In this document: positions 10,390-21,866 of the stretch, piece after piece | Layout of the letters: each line of letters opens with the position of its first letter | How positions within the stretch are numbered: position 1 is the stretch's first letter | Assembly: GCA_027924645.1 (NCBI GenBank) | Contig: BSBN01000297.1 | Span: 496,001-560,000, forward strand | Source of the DNA: Cunninghamia lanceolata | Lineage: Eukaryota; Streptophyta; Pinopsida; Cupressales; Cupressaceae | Length of the DNA stretch: 64,000 bases | Direction of reading: 5' to 3' | The notes under the pieces: generated by a model | The model's database searches: none | What the model saw: only the letters and a program-made list of their open reading frames with translations | What the model was told of the DNA's origin: nothing | Translations under genes and position numbers: made by a program

Positions 10390-13251
10390 CTATGTTACCA
10401 CCAAGTTTCTAGGACAGGATGAGCAAGGGGCAAGGGGATGCATTTCCAAAATGGATTTTTTGGGAAGTCAATTATTAGGGGACGATTATAAAAAGAATAG
10501 CGAAATTTAAAAATATAGGAAATTTCAAATATTCAAATGATAACATTGATAAGGCATTCATCATATACATAATAAAACCTTAATACATTACATTAGAGTT
10601 GAATTGAGATTTCACATGAGAGTTGACAAACAAATTAACAAAATTTAATTGCTTTCATTGTCAATGTACATAATATTATATAAAAATTACAACAAAATGC
10701 CCAAAGGCTGCAAATTTCAACTACAAAATGACAAAAACATAGAAAATCTGCTGCTGCCCCTAATTAGCATCTACTAATACTGCATTAAAATTGGAGTTTG
10801 AGTCACTACCACTATGAGGGGCTGCCTCATCTAATGGAACCCCAACAAATCTTGTGTCTCCTCATCAAATTGTGTGGCATCTTCAGGATCAACATCCCAA
10901 CGTACGACTGGAGTTTGATGATACTTAGGGGTCTGTCAATCTTGAAGTCACAAAGCACTATGCACAACCAACTTCTCCGCTCGTCAAGAGGTAAGCCTAT
11001 TCCTCTTGATTGATTGGATGAAGTTGTATGTGAACTAATTCCTCTTTGCAGTAGAGGAATTAGCAACCTATGAAAGGAGGCAAATGGCAAGCATCATCAA
11101 CTGTGGTGCTTCCTTGCCATGCCATGTCATGTTCATTATCCAATAGGGTTGGTTTGAGCTAATGTAGCTCTATCTATTCTCGCCTCTGATTTGTCGAATG
11201 TTGGACTAGGAGATAAAGTCTAGCCACTGTGTTCGAAGTAGAGTAGACTCCTCATTAGTATACATCTTTCGAAGGGCCTTCATGAGCCCCTTCTTTCACC
11301 TCTTCATCTTTAGATGGAGGCACTCTCCCAAGCCTTGCTACATACCATTTAGAATTTATAGCATAGGCTGCCATATGAAGTGGGGTGTTCATAGTGTTCC
11401 ATTGCCATGTCACAATGGGCCTAATATGCTCCTCATAAAATCCCAAATTAAGATCTCTGTTATGAATGGCTTGCTTCAGCTACCCAAGCATGTTGTCAAA
11501 TGTCTCATAATCTCTCCAAGACTAGGGGAGTTTGTATTAGCATATTTTATGATCTACAGAATAGGTGAGATAGAGCAAATATATCTGCAAACAAGTTACT
11601 AAAATTAAAATTTAAAAAAAGATTAAGACTCAAATGATAAAGACTAAATGCTATTACAATGAATGAAAATAATTTACAAATTAGAAACATTAATATATTA
11701 ACAATTTAATAATTTAATAATGAAATCAACAATTTCTTACCTCACTGTGGACCACCAATCATCATCAAGGATCTTTTGTTTCATACTTTTTCCTTCAACC
11801 GTGTTTGCCTCTAGCCATCTACCCCACTAGATTAGCCATCATTAACTCTATAGGCTCCTACACCTCAAGCATCCTCTCTAACAAACTAAAGTAGCTAACA
11901 TATCTAATATCCACAAACTTGAGGAATCCCTTGCTCGAAAAAGTCCTAAACAAAGCAAGTGAGGCATGATGGTTGCAAATAAACATCTGTTTATCTCTAG
12001 CTTCTGCCACCACTACAAAAAATTTGGCAATTGAAGACTCAACCACTTCTTATGATTGCATGTTAAACATTCTTGCAACACTAGTAGTCCTTCTCTTTCC
12101 CTTGGCAGAACCCTCTCCCCTTTGACTCTCAACATCCATGGTTTAGGTAGGAAATGACATAGTAGTTTGGGTAGTCTCTATTGGTATTCCCTTGTTTCTT
12201 GCCTCACCCTCCATGTACAATCTAGTCACCTCGACCTTCTCAACTAGGGTCATTTTTTCATAGCCTTTTATCCTTTGTCCACTTATGCATAAAAAGATGA
12301 GAGTAACCCCTGTGTAGCTGCTCCTATAATCCTTGTTGCACAAATGACACAGTCATACTCTACTATCCCTTGAACTTTTTTCTTGTCTTTGTTTATGGCT
12401 GTTGCAAATTGTAAGAGGGGTTTTTAAGGATTAAATGGGCCCTTTGCATATTTTTTGAGGACTTTAGAAGAACATTCAAATGGGTTATTTGAACTCACAG
12501 TCCTTGCAACACTCCCACTCTAGAAGAACCCCCAATAGTAATTCTACAACCTCTTTGTTGAAATTGAACCTCTTCACCCTCACTACCCTCACTGCTGCTC
12601 ATTGTTTTTTGTGTTGAAAACTCAAAACACAGCTGCAAGTGCAAACATAAAACAAAAAAGCCTCCCTAAGTGTTTAAAACTTTAAAAATTAAAAATAAAA
12701 AATGCAAGAGAACTTGTGCAAATAAACAATGGATAGTAGACTTACCTCAAATAATGTAGTTTTGATGCTCTCTTGCCTTCTTCTCACTGCCATTCTCTTT
12801 TGTGCTCACAACTGTTCTCTTTCTTTATCTTCTTCACAATATGGAAAATAGCAAATGAGTGTTTTTTGTTTTTAGTTGTTAGTGTGGTTGTTTTAGGTTT
12901 AGGGTTGGTGTAAATGAGTGTGAGGGTCGTTGTGGGCCCCCCATCCCTCTTTTTTTCAATGTTGTGTTTTTTTTAAAATTTGTTTTTTATTGGGCCGTAG
13001 GAGATGGCTAGCCATCCCTAGGACAATCAAGGGACAGCTAGTGGGGGTCCTTGTTGCCCCCCTCTTTTCCTTTCAATTTTGTGTGTTTTTTTTTTAATTT
13101 GTTTTTTTCTACTAGGCCACAAGGGATGGCTACCATCCCTTGTCATCTTCTAGAAAAACATGGCATCCCAAGGACTTTTCCTAAATATTTTGGAAATCAA
13201 GTACAGTTGGGGGATGTTTTTGACTCGTCCTCACATCCGTGGGGTACATAG
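10390..13251 (-). mobile_element. hAT transposon, family B, internally deleted copy (2,862 bp)
   Basis: The ends are CTATGTTACCACC on the left and, inverted, CTATGTACCCCACGG on the right. The inverted terminal repeats are short and imperfect, flanked by ATTTTTCT. The minus strand encodes a decayed hAT transposase. The second copy at 49456-56316 is the same family: both start MSS-EGSE and share the LLERMLEV segment. This copy lacks about 1 kb of the transposase core, so it could not have encoded a working enzyme even before its later mutations. Near the right end it has short palindromes around GATGGCTA and CCATCCCT. Confidence 0.88.
10830..12602 (-). pseudogene. hAT transposase, family B, deleted and mutated
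   Basis: The start codon is at about 12602 (MSSSEGSEGEE). A degenerate BED-type zinc finger (CNKDYRSSY, about 12315-12345) would bind the element ends. The central region joins SSIAKFFV directly to EARDKQMFICNHH near 12000; the other copy has the DUF659 and RNase H-fold core between these points, so an internal deletion is seen. LFRTFSSKGFLKF and LLERMLEV follow (11865-11950), then the YEEHIRPI segment with MAAYA (about 11330-11440), and degenerate hATC dimerisation sequence near 11020-11130. Stops and frameshifts occur throughout. A GT-AG intron in the 5' leader (donor GTAAGTC near 12745) resembles that of the other copy. Confidence 0.83.
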
Positions 13252-13259
13252 ATTTTTCT
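13252..13259. repeat. 8-bp TSD ATTTTTCT, right copy
   Basis: Direct repeat of 10382-10389. Confidence 0.86.
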
Positions 13260-13261
13260 TG

Positions 13262-13880
13262 TCCATCTCCACATAATGAGCTTGAGCACATACATCATCA
13301 ATGTCCTTAGGTTTGGCCATCAAAACAGGTCTCTTCAAGGGCCCAAACAAACCACCAATCTATTTCATTGGCATTTCATGGTCTATCACATCTTTCCCAA
13401 GTTGAATTGCTTTCTTTTGGAATTCACTTGTATACTTTTGCACACTTTGGCCTTCTATTTGCCTATAGAAGTGCCATTGGATGGTCCTCTCTTCATAGCA
13501 TATGTGGTAAAATTGCTTCTTGATCATCCCTTTAAAGTTTTCCCACTTGGAAATTGGTGGTGATCTATGGATGTGCAAAGAAAATGCATAACTTTTGTAC
13601 CTTGTGAGTGCATGACCAAATAGTTTCAGCCTTGCAAATAAAATTTGTTGATGCACACTCAACCCATGCAAGCTGAAATAGAACTTCGTTTGAGCTATCC
13701 AATGATCTAGCTTCCCCGCACTTACCTATCCATTAAATGGTTGAAACACTTGAATTTCTATCCTCACTTCAACCTTGAAAAGAGAGCTATTGTCACTGGA
13801 AGATGGCTTTTCCAAGTCTTGTTCAATGCCTTTAGACTCCTCTTGCTAATGCATTCATGGATGGAGGATCTAGTTAAGGA
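13262..13880 (-). pseudogene. Ty3/gypsy gag (central part)
   Basis: On the minus strand a gag domain reads through QQILFARLKLFGHALT, then W-x2-F and KKQFYHICYEE, and QWHFYRQIEGQSVQ followed by YTSEFQKKAI. This is the core of the plant retrotransposon gag domain that builds the particle. It continues towards 13262, where the hAT at 10390-13251 cuts it from the zinc knuckle. A further gag stretch (KALNKTWKS type) is readable up to about 13880. Upstream of that an unresolved segment (13880-14715) separates it from the gag start. Confidence 0.82.
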
Positions 13881-14715
13881 CTATCCAAATATGCAACCAA
13901 TAGAACAAACACTACACAGTGGAAACAAAATGTCACAACAAATAGTTGAACAATGATATTATTGATTCATAGTCTAAATCACATTCACAATCTTGGTGCA
14001 AGGGCTTACAACAGAGTGGACCTCAACCCTTGATTTCAATGCATCACAGGCACAATCAGTGTGCAGACTTAATTATAGTCTTATGAGTTGATATACAATA
14101 TGATGCTCTTCAAACTGCTATTGAACTCCCTTGAGCTAGTGATAAGCTAACTGCCTTCCAATGTAGAATGAATAATGTTTATATAGTGAGTGCAAGAAAA
14201 TAGGATGTTATGTGTTGATCAACAAAGTGGTAAACGCTCGATGCACATTGAAACATGTAGAAGGACTCGCCTTGGATGAATGGGGTAAGATGTAAGCATT
14301 GGAACTCAATGTGGTCCGTATCATGAACCTTCTTGGGACCATTAAGCTTATATGTCTTCAAATGTTGGTGTGAAGTTCAAATGTTTACCACACAGCTCAA
14401 TTGGATCTTAAGAAATTGAAGTCACATTGCATTAGCCAACAGGAAAAATCCTTAGCCATGATGTGGCATTATGGAATATGACCTTATGAAGCTCTAATAT
14501 CAATTTAGAAGCTCTGGGATCAATATACAGTGCTGCACAATAAGATTACTGTCTGGAACTCTAATATGCTAAAATGATGACTGGAACAAGAATATGCCTT
14601 TGCGACATGAATTATCTTCTGTGGTAAGAGTATGATGACTGAAACTTTATTTGGAAACCTGCAAAACAAAACAAACATGAAAGAAAATACTTTTAGGTGA
14701 TGCAAGATTGCACTT
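13881..14715. other. Probable insertion between two gag parts, unresolved
   Basis: No transposon protein is readable and I found no clean ends or TSD. It separates gag parts that should be adjacent, so it is either a small insertion or a highly decayed stretch. Confidence 0.4.
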
Positions 14716-14910
14716 ACACACTGGATGCTCCCACATCACTTGCTCCTCATGTTCTTGAGCAATTCCCAATTTCTAGGACAAGACTAAAATGATATCTTCC
14801 AAGCTATTTAATTTTCCCATAGACAAAGAAATCTGAGCCACAACATCCCATTGATAGAGTCTTACTTCATCAAACATTTCTATATCCATGTCTTTTGATG
14901 TTGCTCTCAT
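14716..14910 (-). pseudogene. Ty3/gypsy gag N-terminus
   Basis: A short minus-strand stretch starts MRATSKDMDIEMFDE at about 14910 and runs through QISLSMGKLNSLED with a heptad-like pattern. It ends at the segment break near 14716. Position just inside the primer site and continuity of sense with the gag part at 13262-13880 support this; the N-terminus is poorly conserved in this group, so confidence is moderate. Confidence 0.55.
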
Positions 14911-15052
14911 TGTACTATTCTATCCTCTAGTACCTATTTTGAGCTCAAACAAGAATAACTCACCACTCCCACTTGATCTTGTTACAAGCATAACCTGCAA
15001 GTAATCTTCTTCTACCTTTCACCACAAGAACTTTGTAAGGAACTTGAACCTT

Positions 15053-15064
15053 GCTCTAATACCA
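15053..15064 (-). promoter_or_regulatory. Primer binding site, degenerate tRNA-Met type
   Basis: On the minus strand this reads TGGTATTAGAGC, one base from the canonical TGGTATCAGAGC. It lies three bases inside the LTR end at 15068 and marks the start of the minus-strand gypsy element. Confidence 0.8.
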
Positions 15065-15067
15065 ATT

Positions 15068-17615
15068 TGATTAGTAATCTGGAGTGGAGATTCCACTTCA
15101 CTGTTTACTATGGGTTTATCTCTACTAGCTTCACAAACCCTTCCAATGACCAATAAACTTGCAAATGCTTAATGAAATCAGTCTAGTCCAAAAGGACACA
15201 TGCAATGTAGCATAAAACTACTAGAAAATGACAGTAACAACAAGAAACAAGCATGAAAATGAGACTGGACACAAGTATACACAGTATACACTTGGAGAAA
15301 CCCTTAAATGTGAAAAAGCTCTAGCAATGGAGAGCTTCAAAATCCTCATGTCACTATATATCAGCCTTTACAAGTAGGTTCACTGTCACTAGGACCTTCA
15401 AGAACTCATGGAAACAAGAACAAATGAGTTCCACACCTATGACATGCCTAGAAATCCATGAAAACTTTGTACATTAGTCTGCAACACCTTTCTATAAACA
15501 CTTAGGAAGAATAGAATATGAGCCAACCTTTGTACAATGTCTTAGGTTTATACAACTCCAACAAGTCACCTTAGGTGGGTTGCTTTGTAAAAAATGCTTG
15601 GGAGAGGAAGAGATAACTTTACAACCATTGCTCTGCCCAATAAGGCACCATTGAGGCCATTGCGAAATCATCAAAGCAACTGTGAAACTGCCACATACTC
15701 CATTTTCTGCAACACTCATCTAAAACTCTAACTTCACTAAGATGCTTTGGATCAACCCAAGATGATCTTTCGTAATGTGGAATGTCTTGTTGGCTTCAAA
15801 ACTGCCATCTGCAAGGTTTTCTAAAGTTTTGAAATTGTTTGACACCATCTGTAAGAACCCTGTCTTATCTAACTGAAATTTTTTCCTTGGTTGCCCTGAA
15901 TTTCTGATTAGGGTTTCTTGTTTGTTTTGATTAGTTTTATCACTTTTCAATGCAATGATGTAATAACCATGTAACAATAGCAATACAGAACCAATAGAAA
16001 TGAAATGACAACAAACTAATGGCTGGAAATTGTAAATCAGAGGTCTGATTTTACTCAGAACAGCAAAATAAATGATTTCAACTTAAAGATTTGAAATGTT
16101 TACATCATCCAAATGTTGTACAAACATACCCGAATGATTCCTCTCCACTTTGAACCATATAGAAGACAAAAGTATGAAGTGTAGAGGTCTGATTTTCGCT
16201 CAGATTTGATTGTACTTTGCTGATATGAAATTCTGAGTGGCTGATAAACAAATTCAGATTGGAAACAATGTAGAATGATGCCAACAAACACCTCCAAATG
16301 TGCAAATATGCAAATCGCCTTTGTAGGAATGAAGACCAATGTCAATCCTTGATGCCAAATGAACATATACCAATCTGAAATGGACTGAATGTTGCTGTTA
16401 TAACTCTGTATGCCGCTGTCATGATCCTATATGCTGCTGTCATAAACCCTAGTGACTGCAAATCACTTATTCATGCCTCAAAATACCTCAAAAAGTGAAG
16501 CAATTGGCCATAGGATGGAGCGATTAGGGTTAGAAGACCAAATAGATGATAATTCCTCAACAAAGATGAAAAAACTATCACAGATTTGATGCTGATATGA
16601 AATTACAGTCCGCTGTCATAAATTTCAGACCATGAAAAAGTGATGAAAATCATCAAGAACACCTCCCTTTCTCAAGCGATCCATGTCTAAACCCTCTCCA
16701 AGCCTTTATTCATGAAAATGTATCAAAATCAAAGACAAATCTGATTACCAAACTCCATTGCTAGCTGAAAATAAAGATCCATGTCAAACCCTAGCTTGAA
16801 TGAAGCAAAAAACACCATCAAAAGTCACCAATTAAGCCCAATGATGAACTCCATATGAATTCACCTCTCATGGCGGATTGGGATCATCTCCAAACCACAA
16901 AATATCAAGGGAACACCACCTTGAATCCACTGAAAATCACTTTCAGCCAAGAGCAATATGCAAAATGCAAAGTTTACCATATGTCAAAGATGTCAAAAAT
17001 GATGCCAATGACCTCTTTTTATACTTTCTCTCCAAGGGCGACCCAATTAGAAAAAATATATGCAATTTTCAAATCCACCAATAATATCAAATCTTTAATT
17101 TGATATTTTTTAAATGCTTTCACCTTGGAAGCCAATATTAAAAACCATAAAATAATAATATTTTATTATTTTTCCCTTCTTCCTCCTAGGCGCCTATTTT
17201 CCCTTGGGAAAATATTATTTTTTAACCTCTCTCCTTGAGCGCCGATTTTATTGGCAAAAATAATATATATATTTTTAATTATTTTTCTCCTCTCTCCTTG
17301 AGCGCTGATTTTTGCCAATAAAATAATATTTTATTATTATTTTATTTTATTTTCTTTTCTCCTTGGCATCGTTTTTTCCTTGGGAAAAATAAATAAATAA
17401 AATATAAATAAAAATTGCCTTTTATTTATTTTTCCACTTTCAATTCTCCAATCCCTTGATTTTTGCCTTGGCTAAAATATCATTATTTTTGGCTTTATAA
17501 AATATTGCTAGCCAAAAATACAAATAAAATGAAATGTTGAGCCAACTTTCTAGTTTCCAAGCCTAGGTTCTAGTTCAACTCATAAACAATTCTTGCTCAA
17601 AAAAGGGGCGTCACA
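15068..17615 (-). mobile_element. 5' LTR of the minus-strand gypsy element (about 2.5 kb)
   Basis: On the minus strand the segment begins TGTGACGCCCC at 17615, a common start of plant Ty3/gypsy LTRs, and ends ...AATCA beside the primer site. The length of 2,548 bp could include undetected insertions. Between 17180 and 17380 it has an AT-rich tandem array built on CTCCTTGAGCGCCGATTTT with TTGGCAAAAATA spacers. No long coding sequence is present. The matching 3' LTR is missing because the element is truncated near 8190. I could not find a TSD. Confidence 0.7.
17180..17380. repeat. Degenerate GAGCGCC/AT-rich tandem repeat in the LTR
   Basis: Three to four degenerate units contain CTCCTTGAGCGC or CTCCTAGGCGCC followed by TTTTCCCTTGGGAAAATA-like or TTGGCAAAAATA runs. 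Several halves are inverted copies of each other, so the region can fold. Confidence 0.6.
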
Positions 17616-17968
17616 GCATCTTGGCTGATAATGACAAAAACTGACCTTTCGATCATGTGTCTAGATCCGATTTTCGGATCAGTTGTTAGAAAAACAATCT
17701 ACAAGTTATGAATTGCAAAAGGCCTACCTAGTGTAGAGTGCCCTAGCATGATAATGGGAGTTCCAACACTCAAGTCTGAGCTTGTCCATAGAAATTTTGA
17801 AGAAATGCAAAAGGCATCTCTATTATTATCAACACTTCTAACTCACTAGGACCCAACCAGATTAACATAAAATGCTAATATCAATATGACATAAAGTTCA
17901 AGAGTCTTACAAGGGAAAATTTATATTGCAACAGTAGAATACCATGCTAGCCCATATTAAGAGTAGCA
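17616..17968. other. Flanking sequence, nothing recognised
   Basis: About 350 bases of mixed composition outside the LTR. I see no coding sequence, repeat or RNA gene. Confidence 0.4.
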
Positions 17969-17976
17969 CATATTAT
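17969..17976. repeat. 8-bp TSD CATATTAT, left copy
   Basis: CATATTAT is repeated exactly at 18980-18987, on the other side of the element. Confidence 0.92.
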
Positions 17977-18979
17977 CTATGTTGTAGGGTTTGCCTGCCA
18001 GAGGTGTGGGTGCGGGTGCGGTTCGGCTCGAGTGCGGGTGCGGGTGCGGGTGCCCTGTGGGTGCTGGCAGGGTTCGGTGGAAGGGGCCTGGGTGCGTCCT
18101 GGACGCACCCGGGTTTGCTGGGTTCGAACCCAGCCTAAAAAAAAAGAACCCGCATGGCACCCGGAACGCACCCATGCCCCCGTTGATTTTTTTTTAAATT
18201 TTTTTCAACTTAAACATCAATTTTATAATTTTTTAAACATTTTAAAATACAAATGAAACCCTAAAAAGACATTATAAACACAATTTTGCCATTTTCAACT
18301 CATTTCTTTCATTCCAAAACACAAAAACTCTCCATTGTGGCTGATAAAGCGCAACCGATTGCACTCTAAAAAGGCGGAGAATTTAGTGTATGTGCATTCC
18401 AACTTGCGCCTCCTTTCGCACAAAAAGCAAGACTATGAGGGGGAATCAAAGTTGTGGGATGTGGAGCCAGAGCAAATTGACATGGATGCTTCTACTTCCC
18501 AATCCAAACATGTTGCACTTGAGGGATCAGAGAGCGAGCACACTTTTTCAGCGAGTGCCGCGAGTGGCAGTGGTGTTGGTTGTGGTTCTTCAAATGATTC
18601 TGCTAATGTCCAAGATGATGATGATGTGGAGGATTTAGCAAATCCATATGATGATTGACACTTGTCATTTGACATTGAAACAATGAAAATTGATTGTTGA
18701 ACATGATATTATTATTTTGAATCTTGTTATTGAACTTGAAGTTCGAGTTTTATGTTTTATGATATTCAAGTTGATGGTGGTTTTGTTGATTATATGATGC
18801 TATGTGGTGTTCTACACTTTATTCTTGCAATTCTACACTTAATTCTTGCTTCTATGCTTAATTTTTTTGCATATACATATATTTATATATATATATATAT
18901 AAAGAACCCAACCCCCCAAAAAAATTTTGGCCGAACCCGCGAACCCGAACCCACACCCGCACCCGAATCGGCAACTTAG
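17977..18979 (+). mobile_element. hAT deletion derivative, family A (1,003 bp)
   Basis: The ends are CTATGTTGTAGGG on the left and, inverted, CTAAGTTGCCGATTCGGG on the right, flanked by CATATTAT. Subterminal GC-rich repeats of GGGTGCG (left) and CGCACCC-type (right) stand out from the AT-rich surroundings. Both ends and about 600 bases of the interior match the 3,525-bp copy at 60180-63704. The middle, with most of the transposase, is missing. The junction is near 18342-18346, where sequence equal to 60547-60556 jumps to sequence equal to 63077 onwards. This is the classic structure of an internally deleted, non-autonomous copy. Confidence 0.93.
18340..18658 (+). pseudogene. hAT transposase C-terminal tail (family A remnant)
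   Basis: The frame reads IKRNRLHSKKAENLVYVH and then a long acidic, Ser-rich tail ending NPYDD. It is nearly identical to the last exon of the full copy (63078-63401) but lacks a BED finger, a catalytic core and most of the hATC domain. No function is expected. The open frame reflects recent origin rather than selection, as far as can be seen. Confidence 0.88.
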
Positions 18980-18987
18980 CATATTAT

Positions 18988-19443
18988 CGATCAACACATG
19001 CTATCCCAAATTAGACCATAGGTGACAAATATTCCCAACATTCATTCTGGTAGAATGTTTCTTGTAATCAACTCAAAATCCATATTCAGATGTGTAGGAT
19101 TACAAAATTTAACACATATCTCCATCATAAATTGACACCCATAACCAAACAAAAATAAAAACCTCACGTTACATTCTACTACCATACATTCATTTGCTAA
19201 AATCCCAAATGCCATTACTCTTCTGAAACATAAAAATAATGCAACTACGGAAAATATTGAGGGAGTTGTTGCACAATTATGCCAATATCTAATTATGAGG
19301 TGGCCTGTGGCACATCCCAACATTTACTTGAGTCTAGGAAAGGTTTGACTTCATTTTTCTAATGGAAACCTCATTCAAGAAGGTTATGAGGCCACGTGTA
19401 TTTATTTGAGCTTCCCCTTATAGTTTGACTAGTTCCAAGGTCA
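18988..19443. other. Flanking sequence, nothing recognised
   Basis: AT-rich sequence with a minus-strand open frame of about 90 codons (19042-19323) rich in Cys, Phe and Leu. I do not recognise it and codon pattern gives no support. Confidence 0.35.
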
Positions 19444-19451
19444 TTGGAGGC
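19444..19451. repeat. 8-bp TSD TTGGAGGC, left copy
   Basis: TTGGAGGC is repeated at 20503-20510. Confidence 0.92.
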
Positions 19452-20502
19452 CTAAGTCACAAGGTTTGGCAAATTTTTGGCTTGGTGTTTGAAATTCGTC
19501 GAACCTATGAACAGGGTATGAAATTTGCATGAAATTCGCTTGAAATTCGTAATGTGTATAAGCGCTTTTTAAAAAAAATAAAATATAACATTGTCAACGG
19601 TTTTTTAGGGGTCAAAAGGCACTTTTTATGTTTTATTTCGGATATAGAACTCCCCGACCTGCTTCTCTCTGCCCGCGACGCTTTCTGTGACTGTTGGTGC
19701 TTCCCCTGACTGTGCCCGCGATTTAATTTCTCAGTGAGCGTTGGCGTCTTTTGAGCGGCGAGCAAGAGGCGGCGTCATTTAGTAGGAAAGCCAGGTGCGC
19801 TAGATTTACACTAGCACTTGCACCCATTGGAGGTTCAAGGGATATGCCGATAAGAACAACCAACGAGTTTAGAAAATTCTCCGGCGTGAATTTTTTTCAG
19901 GGCATGAACAATTCGGGCATGAGACCATTTCGAGCAGTATAATGCTCACATATAAAAGCCTATCGGCTAATTACAATATTGGATTTAGGTTTTTTTTTGT
20001 TAATATAAAATCTAAACTATTACAGTATTATTGTATTACATTGTTTTTTAATTCGACTGTATTAATATTATTTATTAACATAATATATAGTAACATATTA
20101 TTAACTAAATTAATAATTTGTATTTACTATTACTATTTACATATTATATTATTAACATAATATATATTATATTATTAATATTATATTATAATTTGTATTT
20201 TCTAAAATGAATTTATTAATTTTATTAACATAATATATATTAAATTATTATATAAAATATCATATATGTATTTTAAATTAAATTTAATATTTATAATATT
20301 TTTATTAGTTTGTAAATAAAAAATAAAAATATAATATATATTTATCATGGGGTTATGATGCTATTGCTATCTACTGTTTCATAAATCTATCTAGCAATGT
20401 TAAAGTTTAAACTACTTTTATTTTTAAAAAAATCAAATTTATATAGGCGAATTTAATGCCGAATTTTTTTTTCCCCTACCGAACTCGAACCTTGTGACTT
20501 AG
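19452..20502. mobile_element. Non-autonomous hAT, family D (1,051 bp), with a GC-rich core
   Basis: The terminal inverted repeats are identical over 15 bases (CTAAGTCACAAGGTT) and flanked by TTGGAGGC. No transposase is encoded. About 19640-19930 is clearly more GC-rich than the rest, while 19950-20450 is very AT-rich. The GC-rich part has no recognised match. It may be captured host sequence, as in Pack-type elements, but that is only suggested by composition. Confidence 0.92.
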
Positions 20503-20510
20503 TTGGAGGC

Positions 20511-21120
20511 CACCACACTAATTCGGTTGCAATTAGATCCACATGAATTTTATTTACTCAAACTCTTGACTCCTTTATATCACCAAACTCACAAAATAAA
20601 ATAAGACTAGAAGATACCATATTTCTATCACATCTAGGTGCATCCCTCACTTTTATGGGGCCTTTGTATTTGGAGACCCATTTTTTAAAATGGGCTGTTC
20701 AAAAATATTTTCTAACTCTTTCTATATGATACCTCAATATATGACAAAATTTTCAAATTTTTGCATAATATGTTTACAACCAAGGGTGCAAAAGTGAAGT
20801 ATTGCATGCATCATCTTAAGTCAACATATCCAAGTTTAGCAAATTTTACATACTAGCTCATTGTGGCTATGCTGATGATGTCAAACTGTAGCTGATTCAC
20901 TTATTGGAGTACAATCCCTTCAGTGTACCCAAGAGGATATCTACAATGATAGTGATTAATTTCATTCTTTTGAATTTTACTTCATCTACAATTACCAAAT
21001 TTGAACCGTTCTCTTGGTTATAGGACAACATAGAATCAAGACAAATTATAGAGTTGCTAATAGAAAAAGTTAAGTAATCTCCTTCGCATGATAAACTATA
21101 AAATCATAGTGCAATGTAGC
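20511..21120. other. AT-rich sequence, nothing recognised
   Basis: No frame, repeat or RNA gene can be supported here. Confidence 0.35.
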
Positions 21121-21131
21121 TTCACAAAATA

Positions 21132-21600
21132 CTTACAGTTCTACACATGAGAAGGCCAGCAATTGTAGATGCAAACCATAGTTTTTGTTCTGTCATAGAA
21201 TATTGTTGAGTCAAAAATTCAACACGGTATTGATAAGTCCTTGCTGCCTCCATTTCAGTTATAAATTTTAGCAATATAGAACCTGTACATGAAGCCATAT
21301 TTCTTATTACTGCAAAGGAAATATCATAGAAAAAATACACTGCATAACACCATATTCAAACTCAGAATCATCACCAACCTTGGTACCATGGAACTTACAT
21401 TTCCTACCATTTGCACACACCTTCTTACAACCTTTTATTGGTTCCAAAGGTGGTTTACAAGTATGAGCAACAAAAAAAATGCTTTTAACTATTGTATCTT
21501 TGAAACCAAAATCAAATTCTGCATCATTTATAATGATCAAAGCATGTGCACCAGAAAAATTAGTTGCAAAAAAACCAATATTATTAAAAGATAATATCAA
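21132..21600 (-). other. Possible exon(s) of an unidentified gene or gene remnant
   Basis: On the minus strand an open stretch ends (about 21144) at CT followed by GTAAGT, a perfect plant donor site. Upstream, at about 21308-21320, stands a pyrimidine-rich acceptor, TTTCCTTTGCAG. Between them one frame encodes about 57 residues including EMEAARTYQYRVEFLTQQ and WFASTIAGLLMC, with helical and hydrophobic character unlike the transposons here. A second minus-strand frame (21330-21600) includes a Cys/Lys-rich part (GCKKVCANGRKCKFHG). I recognise neither. Alternatives are a captured gene fragment or chance. Confidence 0.35.
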
Positions 21601-21866
21601 TTGCTCTAAAACACGGCCCTATCCACCTCAAAAAGAAGTGGAGGCACAAATCTTTACATGTAACAGCTACAGATGATAGATCAAAGATGTTAAAAATTAA
21701 TGCCCATTTGGTATGTGGTTGCCACATTACCATGTGGATTAGTGGAACATTAACATCTGTAAGGGGTTAAGAGGTAGCTTTGAATACTTTGTCATTTATT
21801 TTATAAAAGAAGATATATTGGATCATTTTGAAGACTTAAATAAATTAATTATAATGCTCAATGCAG

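Noticed and set aside
18390..18638. Overlapping alternative frame inside the hAT tail (also at 63124-63372)
   Set aside because: It is a shadow of the real transposase frame and is open only because the two copies are nearly identical.
20040..20340. Organelle-derived AT-rich insertion
   Set aside because: The sequence lies inside a hAT with clean ends and contains no recognisable organelle gene.
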